This document shows, piece by piece, positions 47,935 to 59,292 of a DNA stretch of 64,000 bases (position 1 is its first letter; each line of letters begins with the position of its first letter). Origin of the DNA: Sordaria brevicollis (taxonomy: Eukaryota; Ascomycota; Sordariomycetes; Sordariales; Sordariaceae); contig JAUTDP010000005.1 in NCBI GenBank assembly GCA_033439795.1, positions 2,447,001 through 2,511,000 on the forward strand. The letters are read 5' to 3'. Under the pieces are notes generated by a model, which saw only the letters and a list, made by a program, of their open reading frames with translations, was not told the origin of the DNA and did not search any database. The position numbers and the translations under genes were made by a program.

Positions 47935-49341
47935 TGTGATGATGATGAGAGTATGGTGTTATGATACAGATGGATGAAGAGAAGAAGATGGAGGAGAGGA
48001 AGAGGAAGGAGCAGGAGGTTGATAACGGAAACGGATGGGCAAGCAACTGCCAAGGTAGGAGCCCCAGAACCGAGCTTCACCGGACGCGGACGCAGCAGAA
48101 ACCCCCAGCATTTGGGGCAAGCAGGCATGGGATTGGCTTGATTGGATAGATACTGCGCCGCCACATGAATGCGTGCCTGGGTATTGGTCAGGTACCTTGC
48201 AGGGCGGTCACGCTGGTCACGAGAACGGACGCCTAGCCGATCAGCCATCCAAAATAATCACGAAACAGCAGGTGAAATGCCGCCTTGAAGACTTTCACCG
48301 CCATGCCTAGTTAATATTTTCTTGTACAGCTAGGCTTCAAGACGTGGCGCCAATCAACCTGTCAGCCCCTCCTATCTGATAAGCTTCGTCATTGTCTCAA
48401 CCTAGCCATCAAGGTCGCCTCGATACGACTTCATGTCCACCACTCACGCACAGCTCACTCCTCCGTTTCTCATTGCTTATAAATGTTCATCTTTAATTTT
48501 CAAACCCCTGGCATAACCGTCCTGTTGTTGTAGGAGACGAGCATAATTTACCGGACTTGAATAGTCCTCATCAACCGCGCATCATGCAACGCGATAACCC
48601 TTCCTGGAGGATATCAGACGAACCGTGACTATGGTGCTGCTTTCCTGACACATATGGACCAAAGAGACGTTAGATTCGGATGAAATGATGAGAATAACTA
48701 GTTATACTCCAAGTAAAGCAAAAAAAAAAAAAAAAAAAAAATATGTCCACTGCATTCCCGTGCTGCAATGAAGACGCATCACTTTGCATCAGACTTTATC
48801 ATCCTGAGGATATGACGTGGAAACCCGTCTCCAAGCGATGTGGTGATATCGATAACAAGAAAGACCCATTGAGTCATCCTATGGACAAATAAAATTCGTG
48901 AATTTCGATGCTGCGACTCCAAGAGCCCGCTTTTTGCCCGCCGTCAATCGTCATCCGGCCTAGGGAGCCGATGGGGCAGCGGCCCATCAGACTGGGCCGA
49001 GCTGGGCTGGCACGGCGGGGCAGCCCGACTTCAAAGGCCCGGGCTCTGCAGCAAAGAAAAGTTGCGGAGACCAAGAAAATGTGCTCCACGCGCATATCGT
49101 TATCGGTGGGTGTAGAAACTCCAAGAAGTCCAACTTGCAGGCAATGACCAATTTCTTGAAACATTCAAACAGCTGTTCAAAAAAGGCTTCCTTCAGTACC
49201 TTAGTATATAACCAAACAATTGTTATTACCTCCGAACTCATTCGTATACCAGCTCTATTCACGGTAGACTCGAACACCGCCGGACTAGCAATCCGTCTTC
49301 AATTCTTTCTACGCCACCGAGACACAGACACAACCGCCAAA
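47935..49341. other. Divergent upstream region of carboxypeptidase Y and SDO1
   Basis: The two genes point away from each other over 1.4 kb, so both promoters lie here. It contains an A run at 48720-48741. I see no gene. Frames at 48874-49277 on both strands show no domain. Confidence 0.6.
48720..48741. repeat. Poly(A) run of 22
   Basis: An uninterrupted A run on the + strand, about 600 nt before the SDO1 start. Confidence 0.85.
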
Positions 49342-50292
49342 ATGGTGATCCAACAACCCTCCAACCAGATCAAGCTTACCAACGTCTCCCTCGTCCGACT
49401 CAAAAAGGGCAAGAAGCGGTTTGAGATCGCCTGCTACAAGAACAAGGTGCTCGAATGGCGCTCCGGCATCGAGACCGACCTCGACAACGTGCTGCAGATT
49501 CCCAATGTGTTCCTGAACGTGTCCAAGGGCCAGACAGCGCCGACGGCCGAGCTGCAAAAGGCGTTCGGCAAGGACGCCTCCGTCAACGACATCATCCTCG
49601 AGATTCTCAAGAAGGGCGAGATGCAGGTGGGCGAGAAGGAGCGCAGCGCGCAGCTGGAGCGCGTCCACAATGAGGTGGTATCCATCGTCGCCAGCAAGCT
49701 GGTCGACCCCCGAACCAAGAAGGTCTACACCACGGGCATGATCGAGAAGGCCCTGGACATGCTGAGCTCGCAGGCGCATCAGCTTCAAGCGCAGGAGAAG
49801 GAGAAGAAGGAGGCGGCTACTACGAGCGGTGCGACGTCACCGGCCACGGGCGAGAACGGCGAGGCCAAGCCCCAACCTACAAAGTCCCTACCGATCTGGA
49901 CGGGTGTTTCAACCAACAAGAGCGCCAAGTCGCAGGCGCTCGAGGCTATGAAGGCCCTTGTTGCTCACCAGCCTATACCCGTTGCTAGGGCGAGAATGAG
50001 ATTGCGTATCACTTGCACGACGAGCGTGCTCAAGCAGGCCGTTAAGGCCCCCAAGGGTGAGGCCAACAAGGATGGCGAGGAGGGAGAGAAGAAGGCGCCC
50101 GGCACGGTCAAGGACAAGATCCTCAGCTTCGTGGAGCAGGTTGAGAGCCAGGACGTCATGGGTCAAGAGTGGGAACTGGTGGGCTTCGTAGAGCCTGGTG
50201 CTTTCAAGATCTTGTCTGACTTCATCGGAGGCGAGACTAAGGGACAAGGAAGAGTGGAGGTACTGGATATGGCCGTCACCCACGAAGACTAA
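49342..50292 (+). CDS. SDO1: Ribosome maturation protein Sdo1/SBDS
   Basis: A single exon of 316 residues. Together with the GTPase Efl1, the protein releases the anti-association factor Tif6/eIF6 from late pre-60S particles in the cytoplasm. Residues 1-100 form the SBDS N-terminal (FYSH) domain with KKGKKRFEIACYKNKVLEWR and DNVLQIPNVFLNVSKG. Next come the helical middle domain (VVSIVASKLVDPRTKKVYTTGMIEKAL) and a C-terminal ferredoxin-like domain with RARMRLRITC. The protein is longer than the usual 250 residues because of two low-complexity inserts: a Lys/Glu/Ala-rich linker around residues 150-180 and a Lys/Gly/Glu-rich loop around 235-255. No intron is needed. The start is the ATG in the AAAATGG context, directly before the conserved MVIQQPSNQIKLTNV. 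It converges with RPS18, so two ribosome genes meet tail-to-tail with 397 nt between stops. Confidence 0.96.
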   Translation: MVIQQPSNQIKLTNVSLVRLKKGKKRFEIACYKNKVLEWRSGIETDLDNVLQIPNVFLNVSKGQTAPTAELQKAFGKDASVNDIILEILKKGEMQVGEKERSAQLERVHNEVVSIVASKLVDPRTKKVYTTGMIEKALDMLSSQAHQLQAQEKEKKEAATTSGATSPATGENGEAKPQPTKSLPIWTGVSTNKSAKSQALEAMKALVAHQPIPVARARMRLRITCTTSVLKQAVKAPKGEANKDGEEGEKKAPGTVKDKILSFVEQVESQDVMGQEWELVGFVEPGAFKILSDFIGGETKGQGRVEVLDMAVTHED

Positions 50293-50689
50293 AGGCATGG
50301 ATTTGTTTTCTTGTTTGACCAGTTGATACCCTGGTGGTCCTCCTTTCTTTGATAGAGTTGAAGTCGCAAACATGGGGCGGGCGTTATGGTATCGAAAATC
50401 ACAGTTGGATTGTCGTTTTAGGCAGTGGGTTGAGTTTTGCACGTTCATAGAAATCGAAAATGGGATATCGAACCGTAAATCATTTTCCTTATCCGCGCCG
50501 TTTATTACCATGCTATCAATGATGTGTCTTCCATTAGCATGCGAGTTCCCCCATGAGCCATAGGCTACCTAGAATCCAGATACTCGCAAGGCGACAAAAT
50601 TCAGTCCCAGATGTCCATGACCACCCGTCCTGGAAAACCACCACCAATAACCCAGAAAAAGCAGCGCCCAAGAAGCCAACAGCACATAT
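50293..50689. other. Convergent 3' region of SDO1 and RPS18
   Basis: A short shared 3' region for two converging genes. It is AT-rich with no coding signal. Overlapping 3' UTRs are possible. Confidence 0.6.
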
Positions 50690-51931
50690 TTAGTTGCCCT
50701 TCTTCTTGGAGACACCGACGGTACGACCGCGGCGGCCAGTGGTCTTGGTGTGCTGACCGCGGACACGGAGGCCCCAGTAGTGACGGAGACCACGGTGGGC
50801 ACGGATCTTCTTGAGGCGCTCAAGATCGTCACGGAGCTTGGAGTCAACACCGTTGGCGAGGATCTGGGAGTCCTTGCCGTCGACGATGTCGCGCTGCCTG
50901 TTAAGGAACCACTACGGAGGACGTTAGAAGATGAAATCATGTCGAGTCGAATCGGTTGGAACGTACAGCGGGGATCTTGTAGGCAGTGGGGTTCTGCATG
51001 ATGGTGACAATGCGCTCAAGCTCCTCAGAGGTGAGCTCACCGGCGCGCTTGCTCAGGTCGACATCGGCCTTCTTGCAGACGAGGTTGGAGTAACGGCGAC
51101 CGACACCCTTGATCTTGGTCAAGGAGTAAACGACCTTCTGCTTGCCGTCAACGCTGCGTGAAAGTCAGCACCCGTGCTCAAGATATTGACCTTCCTCTTC
51201 AAAACGGCTGTATTCCGGATTCGCGAGACGGTCGGGATCATGAAGCGCCTGGGTGAACATACTTGGTGTTGAGCAGACGCAAGATGTGGTTGAAGTTGCT
51301 CTGGAGATACAGTTAGCACCCGAAAACGTCTTGTACAATATCCAGTCAAAGATCTTGCGCCCCAGCACTTGCTGGCTTCCGGTTCTTGGTCCTGCCGTGC
51401 TGTTCTCCTTTGGTTGTCGGAATGCCGAAGCATCGCTCCTCGAGCCCGTCGCTCGTCAGATACGGATGGTCGCTGTTTCGTATCACCCAATTTCTAATCA
51501 TCGTCCATCAAATGTGTACTGTTTGTCGAATAGCGATCCTCGTCAAGGGCAGTGTCGCTTGGATTGTCCTCCTTCCACCACGGGCCAACTGCAAAGCCAT
51601 ATCCATTTCCCTTCTCAACTCGTCGCTCGAAGCCGTCATCGGTATTTCGGGAGGTCGGCGCGTCCTTAAACCGTCTCTTGTCGCGATAATCTCGTAGGAC
51701 GCCTCTTCTATCGACGTTTCGCGTCATGCTGTCTCATATCGACGTCGGTTTTGAAGGTGGGTAGCGATATACCCATCTCGGTACTCGTGAAGGCATCCCC
51801 ACGGGCGCCAAAGGATGAACAGCGACCACAGCCAAGAACCCCGGACTTTTTGGGCCAAACGCAAGATCTTCTTCGGGAGGAAATAATTCTGCAGCATTGC
51901 AACATACCTTCTCGCCGGACACAAGAGACAT
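50690..51931 (-). CDS. RPS18: 40S ribosomal protein S18 (uS13)
   Basis: Four exons on the minus strand, 51931-51908, 51300-51263, 51153-50967 and 50911-50690, give 156 residues, the usual eukaryotic length. uS13 sits in the head of the small subunit near the P-site and helps contact the large subunit. Family blocks are all present: [25 protein letters not shown] across the first joins, [38 protein letters not shown] across the last join, and the basic tail [21 protein letters not shown] ending in SKKKGN. The first exon is only 24 nt and is followed by a 607-nt intron, much longer than any other in the window. The two first exons are too short to be found as open frames and were placed by protein similarity and splice signals (GTATGT donors). 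A telomere-like box lies upstream. Confidence 0.96.
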
Positions 51932-52154
51932 CTTGGGCAATGATTTCGAGGATACCGCCTCGATACTGTCTGTGCTGTGTGTTCGGTCGCAGAGTTCGTG
52001 GGAAGTGCTCCGTCGAATTTGAGCCCAGATGGTTTTCGAAATTTGTGCGTCACGTGGCGGGGCAAAAGTGCGTTCAAATGCTGTGAATTTGAGGCTGGTG
52101 GCTCGTGCGCCAGGCAATTGCCAGTCGGTAATTGTCCGCTCATATGTCTGCTAT

Positions 52155-52166
52155 AACCCTAACCCC
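52155..52166. promoter_or_regulatory. Telomere-like AACCCTAACCCC box upstream of RPS18
   Basis: The box lies about 225 nt upstream of the RPS18 start codon. Tbf1-type factors bind AACCCTAA-like sites in the promoters of ribosomal protein genes of many fungi. The sequence match is direct; the function is inferred. Confidence 0.45.
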
Positions 52167-52488
52167 GACCCTGGTTTGCCCCTTTCTTCTTGGGTACCTC
52201 GGACGTCCCAGAGTCCAACAACTTCACTGCACAGCAACAGTACACAAGCATATCAACATGTTACTGCAAAAACTTGTTGTGAATGCCCATTCTTGTAAGT
52301 AAAGAATATTGATCGATTTGATCAAATGCAGTCAACGTGTAGGTTCAACCTCTGTCGCAACTGCCAGACCCAGAAACCATGAATGCGCCCTGTTGGTCAC
52401 CAAACGCCACAAGAACCCAACCATTGGAAGCCGATGCAATTGTCAACCCTTCACCCTCACGACAAATCCTCGATCACACACCAACAAC

Positions 52489-53004
52489 CTAAGTCACAGA
52501 TGCCGTCGTAGCAGGCGATACAGGTGCCACCGTGATCACCGACCCATCATTATCCCCAACCACCAGAGTTAACGTCTCCGATTCCGATCCCACACTCGCA
52601 GTTATATCGGCATCGGCATCAGCGTCGGCAGCGGTAGCCGCTCCCGCAGTCTCAGTACTTTCCGGCGCTATAGTCACGGTCGTAAATGTGGTGGTGGTGA
52701 TCGTACTAGTGGTGTCTTGAGCGGGAGCCTTTGGCGGTTGTTGTTGCTGAGGTTTTGGTCTCTGCCCTTGCTTGCCGAATCCTCCCCCTGGAGCAGCTGC
52801 TGGACCGCTCTCTCCTCCTGCGAAAGGAGATATGAGGCCGGCTCGTCGTTCAACTGCCGCCGGGACTACGAGTTGGTGTGTTAGCGGAATGCGGAAGCCC
52901 TTTCTTGGTTCTCACGTAGCAGAACGCGTGAGGGACTGTGATATACCTGCTGAGGCCAAGCACACGACGCCTAATATGGCTGTAAGTGCTCGGTTGAGAT
53001 ACAT
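52489..53004 (-). CDS. Small secreted Thr/Ala-rich protein, unknown function
   Basis: Two exons on the minus strand, 53004-52947 and 52865-52489, give 144 residues. The 81-nt intron has a GTATAT donor, GCTAAC branch and CGTAG acceptor, and the join keeps phase. The N-terminus MYLNRALTAILGVVCLASA is a clear signal peptide with an ASA-VP cleavage context. It is followed by AAVERR, a dibasic site that Kex2-type proteases could cut. The rest is low-complexity: Gly/Pro-rich, a QQQQPPKAP stretch, a Thr-rich block (TTSTITTTTFTTVTIAP) with potential O-glycosylation sites, an (AD)4 run, and a valine-rich end. There is no cysteine after the signal peptide and no GPI-type hydrophobic tail, so it may be released or loosely wall-bound. 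I recognise no family. It could also be a propeptide or a small wall protein. The gene model rests on splice signals plus signal peptide, not on a known domain. Confidence 0.7.
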
Positions 53005-54496
53005 CTGGTCGACCTTTTGGAAGAAAGGGCGAGAAGCTGGTGAGGTCGGAGAATACGAGGAAGCGCAGGTCTGATCAACAGATCTCGCTTGCAAAGAGAG
53101 GATGAATTACCGCTTCGGTATCAGCAGCCTCTTTGACGGTTTGTAAAAGAGACTCTGATAACGACTGCTGCGGTTCTTAGGTGAGGGCAAGTCCTTTCTT
53201 CCCGATGTTGGTTTAGGTCCTAAAGCTACGTCCACAGAGTAATGTCTTGTGTCAAAAGATCGCGAGTGAAATCCACGCTGATGCCATGGTGCGACACCCC
53301 TCGAGGAAAGTGGAGTGTCTCCTCAAGAAAACGTTCATGAAAGCGGCAACAAACACATGGTAATTGTCAAGATCATGTATCGATGCTTGATTGATTGCTG
53401 TGCATTTCTGCTTTCCTTGGTAAATGCGAATTTCCGCTTAAAACCACAGTAATAAGTTGATAATTTCGATTGTGCTAATGTTCAGCATTGGTCTTGACTT
53501 GGTCTGTGATATATCAAGTGTTGATGGGAGGCTTGGTGTTGTTGAAGACTTGAAGTCTTTATAAAGTCCGAAAGGGTGTTAGCGCAGTTGCACATAAATC
53601 TGGCAGCTGTCAAACGATCTTGGCATTTGGCACCGAAACTGTATGTGGGTCCACATCTTAACTTCATCTCTTTTTCGACCCGAAACATTTTTCAGCAAAA
53701 ACACGCTTCCTTGATATCCATGACCGGTCATTCGGCGTGCAAAAAGGTCGCGAAGCCTCACAGCTTGCGCTTTTGAAATCCCTTTGCCGCTACTTCAACG
53801 GATTGGTCTGAAATGGGATGAAGCCAAGGGGATATCATTTCTATGGAAAGCCAATTCATCTACCTAGCTGATCAGCAAAAAGCCGCGTGCAAGATGCATC
53901 TCTTCTTCATAAGCCGAGGATGTTAGAACAACACGACCAAAGGTAGGTACCAGTGCCGTCTATGACTATGATGTATAACCTCATCCGCGCTTGCGCCGTC
54001 GTCTTATGCCTGATTCGGTCAACTATCCTGCCCTGGAGTTGATCTTGAGCCAGGATGCGCCTCCTTGTGAGCTGCGTACAAGACAAGAATAAACTCTGCG
54101 GCGTTCATTGAGTGCGGGACCTTCTTTTTCCCTTTGGAGGCTTTCGCAATTTCTCGCTGCAACATCTTATCCCTATTGAATCCTCAAAACGATTTGTTGT
54201 CTGTGTAGAGCGTTGGTTGGAGATCGTGATCCTTCCTCTTGTGTGGTCCATACAGCCACTGACACTCGCCAATGTCGATATACTTTTACATGATACTCAA
54301 ACACCACTCAAACACAGCAAAAACCCAGAAAGTGGCACATATGGCTCGCTTCGAGATGCTCAAAGTGGGTTTTTCACTGTCAATCACTTTCCGCATTCCA
54401 CCTCTTGATAGACCTAGCCGCCAATAACCTTCGTTATCTGGCGTCCACGCGCATGTCTGGCCGCAACAACAACCATATATCCCGAATCTTCTATCC
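53005..54496. other. Intergenic region, 1.5 kb
   Basis: Promoter of the small secreted gene on the left and the 3' UTR of the F-box-like gene on the right. Frames here are short and AT-rich. I see no gene. Confidence 0.6.
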
Positions 54497-55534
54497 TTAG
54501 TCGAGCCCGAGAAGGCCAAGTTTGGATTTGAGGAGGCCCTGGAGATTCGCCCGCTCTTCGTCTGTTCGCTTTACGCTCTGTCTGCCGTTCACGTGTGAGA
54601 CACAAACAGAGTTGAGGCCCCGAATAGTGAAGAGTTCATCGATTCCGAGGGCATCCGCAAGTCGAGCCGGCTTCAGCGAGTGGAAGAAACGCCGCATCTC
54701 TCTCTCCCGCGGAGTCTCGAAACTGGTGGTCGACTTGGAGATGACTATGTCAAGATGTCTCAACTCCTGGCACTTGGCGAGTCGAGCGAAGGCTTTGTCC
54801 GAGACCGGGCCAGTCCAATGAACCTTGACTGAGCGAATGTTGGAACGTAAGGCCGCGTTGCTTCTCAAGCGCTTATTCAGCTCACAGCTGCAGTCAAAGT
54901 ATAGGGTGAATTTGTGATAGAGAAACTCGAGGTACTCGTTCTTGATTTGTTTGCAGGCCCTGCCTAATGCCATGTCTACGCGATGAAGAGCAGGAGGGTA
55001 CGACGTGTTCGGAGGTGTCCATTTGCCGCAATCGCAGTTTGGTTCGGCTGGGTACGCAACGAGTGTCGGAGCTATGATCTTGGCTGCGTACCATTGATAT
55101 ACGTTTTGGCGTAGCTCCGGGGGTAGTTTGAGGAATGGAAAACCCTCCAAGTCCGGCGGTTTGTCTGATGTCAAAACTTGTTAGCACCCACGTATTTTTG
55201 AAAACCTATGCAGCAGATATGCTTGGGAGTCGCGGCGAATATCCTTACCAGCGGCATCCAAGATCTCGGTGCAAGCCTGGATGATGTCGATACAGTTCTT
55301 GACTTCGGCGGGCTTCTTGCGCATAATCTCAGCGCATTTGGTGATGGTGTCTGTGATTGACTTGCGCATGTCGGGAGACATTCGGACTAGACGCCCCAGT
55401 TGGACTTGCTCCATGCTTCCCGTCCTCCAGTGATCGTGAGCCCGGAGGAGCTTCTTTGCATTATCCGAAAGTCCATACCGGGCGTGGAGATTCAGCGTCT
55501 GGTGCGCATAGAATGTCGCTCTTGGTGGGCTCAT
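54497..55534 (-). CDS. F-box-like domain protein of unknown role
   Basis: Two exons on the minus strand, 55534-55249 and 55164-54497, with an 84-nt intron (GTAAGG donor, ACATCAG acceptor), give 317 residues. Exon 1 codes for a helical N-terminal region of about 95 residues with MRKSITDTITKCAEIMRK. Exon 2 starts with FPFLKLPPELRQNVYQWY, the helix typical of fungal F-box-like proteins with a conserved LPPELR start. It then has CDCGKW, LGRACKQIKNEYLEFLY and VKVHWTGPVSDKAFARLAKC. This large fungal family is poorly characterised; some members bind Skp1 and serve in SCF ubiquitin ligases, others are only structural relatives. The ATG chosen is the first in frame; the frame runs a few codons further upstream but has no ATG there. 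Function is unknown. Confidence 0.78.
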
Positions 55535-56637
55535 GGTTTCCCAGTGTCCCAACGCGTTAGGGCACTCAACAGCCCTGGATGTCTTAAGTCGTTCGGGTCA
55601 CGCAGGAGGCCTTCTCGCAGGTGTCAATTGCAGCAATCAATCGAAAACGACCGGGACGAGGGAATCAAGGATACGGTAGTCCCATAGCTGATGGCAAGGT
55701 TGTCGAGATGAACTTTCGTTCGTAGGCAGCGGCAGACGATGGCCGCACGAGAGGTTCGGTGGAGGAAGAATCAGATTATTCGCGAAGGAGGATAAATTTA
55801 GCGATGTGCGAGAAGAACGCACAGTTGACCACACCTTCCAGTTTGCGCTTGGGTTGACTATCATAAAGTGGAAGGAGCTGCCAGAGGTTACCCACATAAA
55901 GTGGTTGGGAGGGGATTTTAGGTTTGGGTGGACCTTGAGGTTCGTGCGATGAAGCGAGAATACGATCCTTCGTTCTGCCTGGGTATTCAACCGCTCCGAT
56001 CTCGTGGCTCGCAGGTATTCTTTGAGCTGGGCAAAAACTCGTACTCAGCAACACCATGCCAATCTCCCGAGATCTTCGCAATGTGGCTAAAACAAGGTAG
56101 CGTTGAGGCTCGGATGGAAGGAGCAAGAGAGGAAAGCAGTTGGTGATAGCAACGGTATATTATCGATCTGTTAAGGGTTTTATGGAGTTGCATTCATGCG
56201 GTCGAGTCTGATCACAGTTGGCCTCCAGTAAGAAGTCAATACCGCAAGCCGAGAGACCAGGAGGAGGTGCGAAAGGGGGGGTCCTTTGAGAGTATTATAA
56301 GTCGGAAAAATGGGGGAGTGAACAGTTATGAGACGGCTTCACCACATGGGATACTGGATGAAAATGGCGGGGGGCGCTGCGAACAACGTCGTCTGGCGTT
56401 GGTGATCAAGAGATGATAACCCAGGAGACAGATCGAAACTTACGAAGTAGAAGGCAAGAATTCATAAGACCCATAAGACAAACACCGAACTCTCTCATAC
56501 TGATGGTCAAAAATCACTTTAGCTGTCTATCCCAAAACACTTGAGATAATTACGCCCAAACGCCGTGACCATGCTCATGACCTTTCACGACCTTTCACAC
56601 CCAATCTTTCTCACTCAACCATCAACGACATCCTCAT
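55535..56637. other. Intergenic region, 1.1 kb
   Basis: Promoter of the F-box-like gene and the 3' UTR of the PLC-like gene. Minus-strand frames at 55637-56126 overlap one another in different frames and show no domain. I do not call them. Confidence 0.55.
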
Positions 56638-57834
56638 TTACACCACCGCCAAAGCAAAGCCCACAAAAGCAACCAACGCCACGTTAATGCCCATCGGGTT
56701 GTTCTCACTCGCGCCGCTCGTGCTATCTTCTTCGCCCGTCCCAACGACTCCCTTCCTTCCCGTGGCGGTGATCCCATTCAACCGATCAGCAGTATCAATC
56801 GCCGGTCCCTTATCGAAGAAGTCCACCAAGATAAACGTCGGCTTCGTCCCCCATTCCTTGACGCAGGTATCGGCGTGCAACCCCAGGTTCCCCGTGGTGC
56901 CGGTGTCCGCGCTGTTGGTGATCTCGATATTGGTCTCGTCCGGGATCTGGACCCCCTCCATGAGCAAGCTGTAGGCAAAGTGGTTCATCAACGGCATCCT
57001 GCCCGATGCGAGAGCGTTGCTTGCTGAACCTTGTCCCTTGGGTCGGTCCAGGGTGCAGTTGAACCCGCTCAGGCTGAGGACGTCGTACGGGTTTTCGAAG
57101 ACGTGGTCGAACTCGCTCAGCAGGTACGGGTACGTGGGCGAGTAGTCGATGGAGGCGATGAAGCTGACCAGACGCTTGTTGGAGGTGATCATGTCTCCCA
57201 ACGTGGGCCAGGTAGAGCTGGCTGTGCTGCCGTCGCTAGGTGCGTAGCCGTAAGTGGAGATGCCGGACCCTTCAAATACGGTGGCGTAGTCGGACACCAG
57301 CTTGTTGTCGGAGTTGACGAGCAAGATCGTCACCACTTCGTTGGGGTTTTTGTCCATCCAGAACTTGATCTTGGCGAGCCAGTCCTGGAGTGGCCCGGCA
57401 TCTAGCAGGTTGCAGGTGGTGTGGCATAGTTGGAGTGTCCCGTTGACGTCGTGGACTTGGCCTTGAAGCAACCTGATGCCGGCGTCAAGGGCAACTGTTG
57501 CGTTGAAGTATTGGTTGCCGGCTAAGCTGTTACCGGTGCTCGCATCACGGAGAAAGGACGAGTCGTGTGCGCCCATATGCGTGACATTGTTGTAGGCCCG
57601 GTCACAAAGTAACGGTGAGTTGTTGCAGGCAGAAATGTCGCTGCTGGCGGCATTGCTCGATGACCCGGATGAGCTTGGTTGTGAAGCGGCTACGCCGGCT
57701 GACGATGCTGATGCTGTTGGTACCGCGCTTACGATCCCACTCTCGGCTCCAAATGGTCCTTGCGGAACAGCTTGAGTTCCAGAAGCTAGTAATAGCGCCG
57801 CTGCCGCATATGAAAAGAGTGACGCCATTATCAT
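56638..57834 (-). CDS. Secreted PLC-like phosphodiesterase, probably GPI-anchored
   Basis: A single minus-strand exon of 398 residues. It belongs to the PLC-like phosphodiesterase TIM-barrel superfamily. Marks are [12 protein letters not shown] with the first catalytic His, [29 protein letters not shown] with the second His, [12 protein letters not shown], and [24 protein letters not shown]. The N-terminus [19 protein letters not shown] is a signal peptide, followed by a Ser/Ala-rich linker of about 50 residues. The C-terminus ends with [23 protein letters not shown], which reads as a GPI-anchor signal with a hydrophobic tail. Several N-x-S/T sites fit a cell-surface or wall protein. The substrate cannot be told from sequence; bacterial and fungal relatives include phosphatidylinositol-specific enzymes and members without shown activity. 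ATGs at 57834 and 57828 are both possible, and the second has the better context. Confidence 0.87.
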   Translation of the reverse strand: MIMASLFSYAAAALLLASGTQAVPQGPFGAESGIVSAVPTASASSAGVAASQPSSSGSSSNAASSDISACNNSPLLCDRAYNNVTHMGAHDSSFLRDASTGNSLAGNQYFNATVALDAGIRLLQGQVHDVNGTLQLCHTTCNLLDAGPLQDWLAKIKFWMDKNPNEVVTILLVNSDNKLVSDYATVFEGSGISTYGYAPSDGSTASSTWPTLGDMITSNKRLVSFIASIDYSPTYPYLLSEFDHVFENPYDVLSLSGFNCTLDRPKGQGSASNALASGRMPLMNHFAYSLLMEGVQIPDETNIEITNSADTGTTGNLGLHADTCVKEWGTKPTFILVDFFDKGPAIDTADRLNGITATGRKGVVGTGEEDSTSGASENNPMGINVALVAFVGFALAVV

Positions 57835-59292
57835 TACTTTCCGTTTGACCCGTGTGAAAAGTTGCGGTGATAAAGATCGTGGGAAAGGGGTCTCGGGTTT
57901 TCGTCTCGAGCCTGCTAGCAATTGTATTAAGAGCAACAACTAGCGCTCGGAAATTGATATTGAAAAGTATGAAAAGAAAAGGTGTGAGAAGAGTGAAGAA
58001 GACAATGAAAAACAGGAGAATGCAAGTTTCCCGCAAGCGTTTCCGGCTTTGCCTCCTCCACCGGCCTTTCGTTCTTACTTGCACAGTAGAGAAGCCTGCT
58101 TCAATGGATCTGCATTTTGGGGGGGGGTACGCACATGTTCGGTACATTCCTCTACCCAATGGGTTGGGATCTGCCAGCGAGCTGAAGATCACTCCACGTC
58201 TCTGCGACGACAAGGAGGCTCTGTTTCCAAAAAAAGAAAGGACATACTCTCCTCACCAGTCAACATCAACGATACATAATGAGTTTCTATCGTAAACTTG
58301 ATAAGGAGGCGTGCTGCTGCGCCTCGTTTCTTTTACCGCAGTCAGCTTGCCTACTTGTAAAATGGTCGAGCGGTTACGAACCCACAATCTCTACCTACCT
58401 TTCTGGACCTGTCGGTTCAGAGCGCGCGGCTCGTACGCTACGTATACCATGCCACGTTAACGGCCGGACCGGACCAAACGAAATGAGTTTGCGCCTCGCA
58501 AAGAAGAGCGGATTTCCCAATCTGGAGATATGTGTACGTACCACAGAACTCGGTGCTTGTAATTCAGGGGTAGACTCGGCAAGAGAGGAATCGCACATTC
58601 TGATTGGCTCTCGGCAGCCTTGGAAAGGTCGCCCCAGCGACGACCCTGAAGCGTCTCGTCTGTTCTTCCATCAACATAAAGTCCTCAAACACCCCCGAAA
58701 CACCTAGGAAACTGTTCCCATTGTTTCTTCGATCCCACTGCTCTCTATCATTTGATGGATTCAGGCGAACCAAACCATCGCGACTGTATCTGTCCAACGT
58801 TGAGGTTTAGCGTCCCTTAGAGGGCAACTGCGTCAGCTCAGCAGAGGAAACGTAAGCTTGTGGGGAAGGAGAGTGCTTGCTCTCGCTTGGGGAAATTTGC
58901 GATGAATACCTACCTACACCGGATGAAACACCCACGAGAGTCTGTATCGTGTCAAAGCTCTCTCTCAGTGTTAAGATGGGACTCTGATTGCGTGGCGTTG
59001 TGTTGCTTTACAAATAATGTGTGGAGATTTAAGATCACTCCCAACGAGACTGGGGACCCATTCCGAAATTGCCTGTGCTACTCGGAGCACAGGAACACCA
59101 AGTTGAGCACCCATAGACAACACGACCAATAATGGCAAGCTGTAGATGCCGTAGACGTATCCCACAGGTTCGAAATACCATCAACTAGAAGATTCTTGTG
59201 TTCGTTGCTATGTCCGTCGAATTACAACGCATACTATGTCCTAAAAGTACTCCAGTGAGAACAAAAGTCGTGAGACCAGCTCCTTACATAAA
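57835..59292. other. Intergenic region, 1.5 kb
   Basis: Promoter and leader of the PLC-like gene on the left and the 3' UTR of CDC37 on the right. Frames at 57.9-58.8 kb are chance openings. I see nothing else supportable. Confidence 0.55.

Noticed and set aside
55637..56126. Two overlapping minus-strand frames
   Set aside because: They lie upstream of the F-box-like gene and overlap in different frames; neither has a domain.
58361..58390. tRNA-like A box (TGGTCGAGCGGTTA)
   Set aside because: It matches the D-arm of Ser/Leu tRNAs, but no acceptor stem pairs around it and no B box (GGTTCGANTCC) lies at the right distance.
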